From assembly GCA_905178155.1 (NCBI GenBank), contig CAJINV010000038.1, positions 17,278 to 59,647 on the forward strand: 42,370 nt of DNA, written 5' to 3'. Shown piece by piece: positions 21,752-31,100 of this stretch. Numbering within the stretch: position 1 is the stretch's first letter; every line of letters starts with the position of its first letter. Both the position numbers and the translations under genes were made by a program. The notes under the pieces are model-generated. The model was not told the DNA's origin. It did no database searches and saw only the letters and a program-made list of their open reading frames with translations. Source of the DNA: Amoebophrya sp. A120. Taxonomy: Eukaryota; Sar; Dinophyceae; Syndiniales; Amoebophryaceae.

Positions 21752-22439
21752 AAGTAAAAACACAAAAAAAAGCAACCTTCTAGTTCGATTACAGCAAAAC
21801 TTTAACTGGCAACTTTCTTTTCACAAAAACAGCTTCACGCAGTGACAACGTAAAAATCTCTTCCTTTGAAAAAACCGTTTACCTCGAGCTCTCTCGTGCA
21901 ACTTTCAACGATCAAACTTTTACAAGCAAGCAGCTCTTCAACTTTTGGACTTTCACCAACGAAAACAACTTTTAGAAAGGTTTACTTTTAGCAATAAAAC
22001 TTTTTCGCGTTCGTTCTACCAGTCCGTTCTGTTTTTCTCAAGAAAGAGCTCAAAGTGGCTCCTTCTAACTGGTATTTTTATTGAAGTAGCGATATTAAAA
22101 GTAAAAACACAAAAAAAAAAACAACCTTCTAGTTCGACTACAGCAAAACTTTAATGGCAACCATCTTCTCACAAAAACAGCTTCACGCAGTGACAACGTA
22201 AAAATCTCTTCCTTTGAAAAAACCGTTTACCTCGAGCTCTCTCGTTCAACTTTCAACGATCAAACTTTTACAAGCAAGCAGCTCTTCAACTTTTGGACTT
22301 TCACCAACGAAAATAACTTTTAGAAAGGTTTACTTTTAGCAACAAAACTTTTTCGCGTTCGTTCTACCAGTCCGTTCTGTTTTTCTCAAGAAAGAGCTCA
22401 AAGTGGCTCCTTCTAACTGGTATTTTTATTGAAATAGCG
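21752..22439. repeat. tandem duplication, two ~340-bp copies at 349-bp spacing
   Basis: Copy 1 (about 21752-22091) and copy 2 (about 22100-22439) each run from GTAAAAACACAAAAAAAA through CTTCACGCAGTGACAACGTA to GGTATTTTTATTGAA. They differ only by a few substitutions and small indels, so the duplication is recent. Similar AACACGCAGCTCGG sequence flanks both sides (21703 and about 22502), hinting that a larger unit was duplicated or inserted. No coding capacity was seen. Confidence 0.9.
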
Positions 22440-22899
22440 CTTGAAACACACGAGAGAAGAAAACCTTCACCCGGATTCCGTGTATCCAATATGAACAAAC
22501 AAACACGCAGCTCGGACAACTCGGAGGCGTAGCTAGTTGTTCAGGTGTTCTACTGGATGTAAATCTTCGGCGTTTAGCTTGCCGTCTGCCTTTCGAAAAT
22601 GCCGAAGTTTAGCACGTGCGCGTAGCATTGCTATCATCCTAATTACAACGACTCACACTTCCGAGCAGAGCCACAAGCATGCTGCAGAAGATATTGATCC
22701 CAATAAGAGTAGTACGCCGCGTGGCTAGAAAAACAGCGGCGGTTGGATTTGAACAGTTGTCTTGCCCTCATTCACGTTGTTCGCCCAGACAATCATGAAA
22801 AAACAAAGATGCGAGTGCTCAGCTTAAGTAGAACAGCGCCCCTATTTTTGTTGATAGCATTGCACAACGTGAACGTGGCGGCCCTCTACTTTTTTTTTT
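22440..22899. other. intergenic DNA
   Basis: No supportable gene. The 16-mer CCGAAGTTTAGCACGT, also seen near 4748, lies near 22602. A run of T immediately precedes the foldback element. Confidence 0.35.
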
Positions 22900-24010
22900 G
22901 GTAAAACAAGGAATCAATTTAAGTTCATGGAATCAAGTTAATTGGAATCAAGTTAAACCTGGAGTCAGGTTATATGGAATCAAGTTAAACCTGGAATCAA
23001 GTTAGAGGGAATCAAGTTACTCTCTGGAATCAAGTTGAATGGAATCAAATAAACCGCCACAACTTCATCCCCATCAATCCTTCGCCTCGCAATGCCTCGC
23101 CGACCTTGGAAGAATCTGCTGCTCTTTTTGTGCTTTGTGATGGCCATACCCTCGTGCCTAAAGTTCTCCTAACTGTTTTTCAAACGCGGCCACGTTTATC
23201 AAACATGCCTGGCTTTTCTTGCTCTGGTGGATAGAGACGTGGCGAATAATGTTAGAGCTAAGCTCCTCCTCCTTCGCGCGCCCGTCGTGTTTTGCGGCCC
23301 TCTTTCGAAAGTTGTCGGGGCTTTCGCCTTCCGAAGTTCCCGGGATTCGTTCCATGTGTTTCTCCTTCCTTCGCAAGGTGTGTTTCTCTGGGGATTCCCT
23401 TTTCATTTCGCCGTCCCTCGGAAGATCCATCCGTCCCTCTCGGAGTTCCATGCCCGTTTCGCCTTCTCTCGGAAGAGTCACTGCTCTCGGGATTCCGCCT
23501 CCACTTCGCCTTCCTGGGGATGGTGTCAGTCTCGGGGGATTCCGTTTCGCCTTCCAGCAGGTGTCTCAGGGGACTCCATTTCGCCCTCCTGTGGAAGGTG
23601 TCTTTGGGGATTGGCAGGGCTCTCCTCTCTGGGAGTTCCATCTTGTCTTCCCGATTTCCGGGGTTTCCGCCTGCGGCACTAAGGGGCCGAAGCTTTACCT
23701 CAGGCGTTTGGCGTTTGCCTTCGCCTTGGGGAGATCCGGGCTTTTTACCTTCGGAAGCGCCGAAGCTTTCACCTTCGGAGGCTTCGAAGCTTCTCTGGCT
23801 TCGGCAGCCCCGGGCGTCTCGCCTTCGGAAGCTCTGGCGGGTCTCTCCCCGGCGTAAGGTCCGCAGCTTGATTTCCTCTCGGGGGTGTCGGAGTTGTTTA
23901 CTTCCTGGCCGGCGCGAAGCTTTCGCCACCGACTCCCGATTGAATGGCCCGAGCTTATTTACACCTCCTGCGCGACGGGGGCTTTTCGGGGTTTTTCTGT
24001 GCCCGTGCTC
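22900..24010. mobile_element. foldback-type element, copy 1 (right arm missing)
   Basis: The left arm (22900-23056) is made of about ten GGAATCAAGTT units with short spacers. The interior matches copy 2 (37.8-38.8 kb) and consists of degenerate units of roughly 55 bp containing CCTTCGGAAG, TCTCGGGG and GATTCCG. Similarity to copy 2 ends near 24010 and no inverted arm follows, so this copy is truncated. Long open frames exist on both strands in several frames, which points to composition rather than genes. Confidence 0.75.
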
Positions 24011-25100
24011 TATTGCGATCGGGAGTGGGTGTTCGAGCTTTATTTGCGATCCACAGGCAAAGCGCACAGACTGCGAATTCATGCACGGCTTTGACCGAAG
24101 AGGCTTTTGATTTTGCCTAGAAAAGTTTTCTAAGAAAACGACATATATTTTTGAATCGCCAGCATATCCACCATATTCACTAATATCAAAGCTGCATCAG
24201 TAATTATGAGTCACAGCTTTTACATCAAGAGTCAGGGACAAACTACTGTCGCGAACCGAGATCTTCAACACTCACTGACAGATTTCCTTTGTACTCACGA
24301 CTATGATCGCATGACACAACCGAGTAGATCGCTACAGTTTTACTTTTAGAGAACGGACGAACGACATCGAAAAAATCGATTGCCATCGACTTTCGAATTC
24401 GAACACGGTGATAGGACAATAGGAACAAGAAAAAAGGCACCAGCAGAGAGGCAGAGAGTATGAGTACTTGCAACTCGTGTTTCGATATCGGCGATGGGAC
24501 AAGAAACCATTTCTTTGCAATGAAAATCGACAAGAACCGTTGCACTTTTTCATTTTTCTAGATCTACGAGCTCGAACCAACTCCCACACCGACCCGGTAG
24601 TAAATCTCGCGTGGTTTGTTTCCCTGCATACAAACAGTCGGCTAATCGTCTTCCACACGCTACTTATCCAACTGGAACACGCTTGGCAGCGACACCTGGA
24701 GAAAGTGATTTCTGCACATTCAACAGGACGGCACGGCAGCAACAATACCCTGGAGGTTGTCTGGTTAAGGACCGGACATCCTGAGACAAGTGCGGGAAGG
24801 CAGGAAAACAACAGCACGCTCTCAGGAAGCAAATCCCAGGGAGGTACAAGCGCCAGCGCAACGCCTGGATTTTCGACCACGCCGGGGTCGTTTTCGACCA
24901 CGCCCGGATCGTTTTCCACCACGCCCGGGTTTACCTCAAGTGTGTCTTCGGCCGCATCTGTATCGGGGTGCACTAGCTCCGTTTGCGCAGGAGGGCGAAA
25001 CACGCCGTTTGTTCCGGTAGATTCGAACAACAACAGGAGACCTTCAAGCAGTGGCGCAACGCCCACACTTGTAAACGCAGCTGTTTCTTCTGGCACCACG
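24011..25100. other. upstream region of gene C
   Basis: The gene C frame is open from about 24468 without an ATG until 25101. A possible acceptor, CATTTTTCTAG at about 24551-24561, could begin a coding exon here. Between about 24840 and 24930 there are 21-nt repeats encoding TTPGSFS, so part of this stretch may be coding. Confidence 0.4.
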
Positions 25101-28100
25101 ATGAGCAGTTGTGCAACATCAACTTTGAAAAAGCCGGCGGACGTCGTCGCCGCAGCTCCTTCGCAAAAGTCACTAAAAAGCGCAGGAGGCAGTTCTGGAG
25201 GTGCCAAGAAAGGGAATGACAGTTCTTCCGCATCGTCCTCCTCCTCAGATAGTTCGAACTCCAGCGACGACTCTTCCTCGGACGAGGAGAGCAAGAAAAA
25301 ACAAAACGCAGCGGCGACGAAGCCGGAGACCGGACTGGAGAAGGTCACTGCGACTAATTCTGTGTCCGCTCCCTCCGGTATTACTAAGGAAGCCGGTCTA
25401 GTAGCAGCTGCACCTAGAGCAGGAGATTGCGTTGAGACCAGTGGTACGAGCACGGCGAAGAAGAAAAAAGGAAAGGGAAAAGCCGCTGGAAAGCGCGCCG
25501 GTGCAGCCGCCAAAAAAGTTGCAGACACCGCGGAAGATGAAAGTGCGAAGGGTACTACTCAACAACCTGGCACGACGACTACAGCAAGTGCAAGTGGCGG
25601 GGACAAGAAACAAGTTTCTTCTGTACCGGCAGATGAAGCCGATGCTCAAGAACAAGACAAGCCGAAAAGAAAGGGAAGAGGAAAAGCGAAGAAAAACAAA
25701 GCTGACGTCGACAAAAAAGTAGAGAGTGCTGAAGTAAAAGCTGGCGCCACGACGACACAGACTCCTGGGGTAGAAGTCGGAGTAGTTTCTTCATCTTCTT
25801 CTACAACTACTAGCAACAAGCGGCCAGCAGCACCGAGTGGTCCGGATCATGAGCGCAATGTGGATATTAAAAACGACCAGGAGAATCACGCGATAAAGAG
25901 GGCCAACACGAACTCCGATCTATCCACTGTCGCAGCTGGTGTAACCTCATCATTGAAACAGAATGCAGCCGCAGCGCAGGCCCTGTCTTTGGAGCAGGTA
26001 CAACTAGCGGATGCGAAGAAGATATTCAACGACCCAAGCACCAGCGCAGCCGTCGTGGGTTCTTCTTCTAAACAAGTAGACAAGATGAAGCCAGCTAATC
26101 GGTCGTCTTCCGAAAAGTCGAGCAGTTCCTCTAAGTCCGGCTCATCTTCGTCCTCTTCATCGAGTAGCAAAAGTAGCTCCTCCGGCTCCGACTCCGACTC
26201 CGACAGCTCGACGTCCTCGCGGGACTCGCACGGCAACCCGAATGTGGACCCGGCGCTGCAGGAGGACGATGACGTGTCCGATGTGGAATCAGAGAAGGAA
26301 GATGACGCGGGGGAGCAGGAGGCCAAGAAAAAGCTCCTGGAAGGCTTGCGGCAGACCCACCCGGTGTTCACGCGAATACTAGACGACACGCCGGAGAAGC
26401 GAGCGTTGTTTGCGCAGCAGGAGATGAAGCGGCAATCCTCGGAGTTTAAGAAGGACCTGGAGCAGAAAAAGCTTTTGTGCCGACGCTCTCTGGAACACCG
26501 GGCGAGGACCAACGTGCAGAATATACAAAAGAGCACAGCTTTGAAACACCCAATAGCTTTCGACGACTTGAGCCTTATCTTGCAGCAGGTACTGATGTCG
26601 TGAAATTTGCGTTTGTTGTTTGGTGTTGTAGCTGTGTGCTGAAAGAAGTAGAGGTGTTCGTTGCTGCAGCTAGTACCTGTGTCGACGTCATATGCTAATC
26701 TATATACTATAGGGGCAAGATATGTATTTGTTCCTCCCAAAGCTTCTGAAGGTTTGACCTTCTGAAGACCTTCTGACGCTCAAAACTTGATTTTTGGGCT
26801 TCAGAAGGTAAAAAAATATAGTCGTCTACTTTTCATGTTAAAAAACGCAGAATTAGCTCGCGCAAATCAAATTCTGGCTCATTTTTTACAACCTTCAGAA
26901 GGTCCAACCTTCTGAAGGTTTTTTTTCACCTTCTGAAGAATTTTCTCGATTTTTCGACAAAAAAACCTTCAGAAGGCAAAAAAATGACTTTGAAAAACCT
27001 TCAGAAGGTAGGCATTCTTCTGAAGGTTTGGTTCGTTTCATGAAATTGCAAACCTTCAGAAGGTTGCGAGTTTTTACAGGCAAAAAATGAACAAAAATCG
27101 AAACACCTACAAAAACCTTCAGAAGACTAAAAATCTTCTGAAGGTTTTTCACAAATTGTCTCGTTTTTAAAAAAGTGCAAAAATTAAAATTCGCCCACCT
27201 TCAGAAGAATTTGACTTCCCATTCTTCTGAAGGTGAACCTTCTGAAGACTCTCCAGAAGATATTGCACAAATTGGCTTTTTTGATGTGCGCGAAACTGTT
27301 TACTCGACTAAAAAAGGCCTCTTTTGTGACAGCCATTGTTCAAAAAATGAAACAAACCTTCAGAAGCTCTTCAGAAGCTTCGTCGCTGTTTGCATTTTGA
27401 ATGCGCAGTTGCTTTTTTTTCCAGCGCAGACGACAAAAATGCAAAGCACTACAGTCCGCTTTTTTTTCATGGCTCGGAGCCTCCCGCTCCGATAGAATAG
27501 CTCAGCGGAAAATTTTCGCTGCTCTTGTTGGGGAAAGATTTTCGCTCTCGGGCCTTCGGCCGCGTCCGACCGACGCAGCTACTCGACGAGGAACCGCTAC
27601 GCCGCATCAGTCTGGCGATGGAAAGGCAACAAATTGGAAAAAAAAAGTGAAAGAAGTAAGATGCTCTCGATGAGATCTCAGTGAGATTTCAGTGAGTCTC
27701 GCTCTAGAAAAAGTGAGATCTCAGCGAGATCTTACTTCCTAAGAAGTCTCACGGTCCGAATCAACTCTCCGAGAGGGCCCAAAAGTAAAACTTTGAAAAA
27801 AGTAAGATCTCGCTGAGATCTCACTTTCTGAGACATCGCACTTTTGGGCCGCCAAGTGAGATTTTGAAAAAAGTGAGAGCTCCCTGAGATTTTCTGAGAA
27901 GTCTCACCTTTGGGCCGCCCGAAAGTGAGATTTTTAAAAAAGTTGTGAGATCTCACTCCTTTTCCGGTGCGGCAGTGAGCACGTTCTTTTTTCTTTCATA
28001 ACCAACGGGAAGAACAAACACAATGCTTGCCCCGCGACGCAGTCGCGGGGAGTGGTTCTTAAGTACAAGTATGCAAATGCATGATGATGATTCAAATGTA

Positions 28101-31100
28101 AATGAGCAAAGCTACAGCGACTATTACTCAATCAGGTTTTCGACAACGAGGGCAACAAGGTGGCCAAAAGTATCCGGCAGTTTGAGGATCCGGCCAAGAA
28201 GGTCCAGAGCCTGACGATCGGGGTGACGAACGGTCGCTCCAAGGGCGGCGTGCTGTGTAAGGACAACGAGCTCATCGTGGACATGGAGAAGGTGAGACGG
28301 GCGGCGAAGAGTAGAAGTGGCACTGGTGCTGGTAGTTCTTCGAGTTACGCCAGTAGTTCGACGCTGCACCGCTTTGGCGCCCCAGCGGCTCCGCAGCAGC
28401 TGAAGTTTGTGGGCGGCAAGCTGGTGATTCCGAAAGAGCCCTCGGGTTTGAAAAGGCAAAAGCGAGGGGAAAAGCAAGCGCTGAAGAAAGCAAACAACGC
28501 GTTGCCGAACAGTGGCGAGTTTGTGAATTTGAACGAAAGCGAAGAAGTGTTGGCGAAAGTGCTCGCATTTTTCAAGTGCGACAAATTCGTCACGAATGGC
28601 AGCACCTGCTTCCAAAAGATCTCCTTCAAGAACAAGCCGCGGGAGCGAAATTTGTGCAAAGCGATTTGGATGATAGAGGAGGAAAACAAGTACGGAATCA
28701 AACACCCGAGGAACCGCGCGACGGTGAAAACAGCAACGTCGGGAACGAAAGAGGAGAGTAGTGCAACCGCTTCGACGAGCGCGCAGACAGCCACGCCTGG
28801 GTTCGATAGCAATGTCGCCTCTTCCTCCCCTCCCGGGGGCGCGGGAATGAATCATGACGCACAGCAACAAGGTGATCTTCCAACGAGCGCCGCGAGCTCA
28901 TTCTCGGCTCCTGCTTACCTGGACAAGGATTTCGAGGCAGCGCAGAAAAAATTGCAGAAGTTGAAGATGCGGGAGAAGAAGTGCAATGACGTTTTCGACA
29001 AGTACCGGCCGCTGAGCAACACGATTACCGAACTCAACAAATTTGTCTGTCCAACACACATCCAAGAGGAGCTGGGCCCGCAGAAGCTGGCGGAGGAACG
29101 GTTTCTACTCGATTACAAGACCACGGGGTGCGTCATCCAGGATGAGGTCTTGCTTCAGGACGTCTACCAGGCGGAGCGGCCGAACCAGCTAAGTTACACC
29201 AGTATCGTGGTCCACAAAAACGCGAAGACCGAGATCCACACGGATAGGGGGAACGTAGGGCTTAGCGAGATCTGCTGTTGTGGGGATTACGAGGGCGGCG
29301 GTTTTTTTGAGTACGATCCGAGTTTGACTTTAGAAGATTTGAAGAATCAGCCTGGAGAAAGGACGGATAAGCTGCCCCCCGTTCACAAGCCCGTGGACGG
29401 GCGGATTGTTCCGCTCGAGGTGAAAAAGGAGGTGGCGCTGGACCAGAACGAACGAAGAATAAAAGTATCGGTGTAGCGAAAACGATGATCCGCGTCGCAC
29501 AGGAAATCATCCGAAGCGATTTCCGTGCCGCGATGTGCTACGCGAAAAGAGACATCAGTCAAGTCTACCAGCGCGAGGCCGTTGCGGTCGATGAGAAACC
29601 GAGCTTCCTGTCGGATTTCATCCAGAGTATGTACGATAAATTTCCGCACGCAAAGGACCGAAAAACTGCTATGGGGTGCGTCGATGACACCGATCTGGAA
29701 ATCGCTTTCCGAAAAATCGACGCGGGACCCAGATTGCCGGTGGTTACAGCGATGATTGCAGAACATTTCGAGATAATGGCAGAGGTGACAAAAACTTTCT
29801 TGGCGGTCAGAAAATGCGAAGCAATCGTGATAAGCCATGACGACTCCCAGGATGCCGCGACCGAGTGCAACGAGCTGGCCACCGCGATCCAGCAAAGCCT
29901 TCGAATTTTCGGGAAAACGATAAGGATAGTTAAAAGCGCCAAACTCTTCGGATTCCCAATTGCTTGCCAAGTAGGAAGTATCTACCGCTCCGCCTGCCGC
30001 CAACACCTCTGCTTCGCATTAGCTATCACCCGAGAGGTTTTCCGGTTACTGGGCAACAAACCGACGCTGGAAGACTTCAATCAAGTCCCAGGGTGGGCTA
30101 CAACGAGCAGAGTGCGTCACCTCCTCGTGGTGCTGAAATACTACGACGAACCTCTGTTCAACGAGATAACGAACGAAATAGCAGTGCGCTTGATGCAATT
30201 CTACGGAGTCACATCAAAAAACCTGAGCCGGTTCGTTCGGGGTTTCGCAGAGGCCGAAGGGGAGCCGATTTCTGCCGGGGACATCTTCTTCGCAGGGGTG
30301 ATGGGAATAAAAAATTGGAAAGAAAGATACGACAGGACGATCCGGAGGGCGGCCACGAGCGAGCTGATCGCGTTGAACGAGACGCGCTACGACTTCCTCC
30401 TACAAGCGGCGTGCTGGGGCTTATCGGGCACCGAAAAAGAGGATAGGTTAAGACTTCTGACGAGCGACGAGATGAAGTTTGCGCTCCCCCACAGAATCAG
30501 CTATGATCTACTTCGCGCTAATTCGACCATGCGGAAAGAAGGTGTGACGATCCAGCACGAGAACGAGTCCGATTCCGACGAGCCCGCGACCGACACCCGG
30601 GGAGACGACGTGTTCTACCGGGGCAGGAACAATACTGCCTACCTGAAGACGAGTTCAGGGAGGCGCTTCGCAGCAAATATAATGCTGCCGGACGCCAATC
30701 TCATGAAGCCTTCAGTTGCCGCCAACGCAGCTTACGCGAAAAACGTGGCGGAACTAGTACTTCGATATGGGGATCTCCTCACCGGTAGGACGACATGGAT
30801 ATTTTCCCTGTCACTAGCTGCGGTAAAAAAGAACCCGGCTACGGCGCACGAGATTTATGCCGCTGCCGCAGACGTCGCTAAGAAGAAGCAAGGCTCAGAG
30901 AGACCCGGGCCTCGCTTCCGTATTTCTTCGACGAGCCCGATTTGGAACCAGCGAGAGTGGGCGACTGTGCCACTGGTCTCTTCGAGTGTTGCCGATTTTT
31001 GCTACATTAACCCGAAAGAATGGGACTCCATCGATCCTGCCGCGAACGACACATCCGAAAACGTTTTTGATTTGTTCGAAGACGCCGAGTTATTAACGGA

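Noticed and set aside
23258-24110. Long open frames on both strands inside foldback copy 1 (272 and 274 codons)
   Set aside because: Several frames on both strands are open at once over the same degenerate CCTTCGGAAG-type units. That reflects stop-poor composition, and the products are low-complexity with no recognisable fold.
28287-28400. Extra intron beginning AAG|GTGAGA in gene C exon 2
   Set aside because: The donor looks strong, but the sequence is open and in frame throughout and no clear acceptor is required, so I kept it as exon.
28160-29476. Treating exon 2 of gene C as a complete gene ending at 29476
   Set aside because: It would contain only half of the dioxygenase-like domain, and its 5' end joins exon 1 cleanly through a GT-AG intron. 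The missing half is found at 32.0-32.2 kb.
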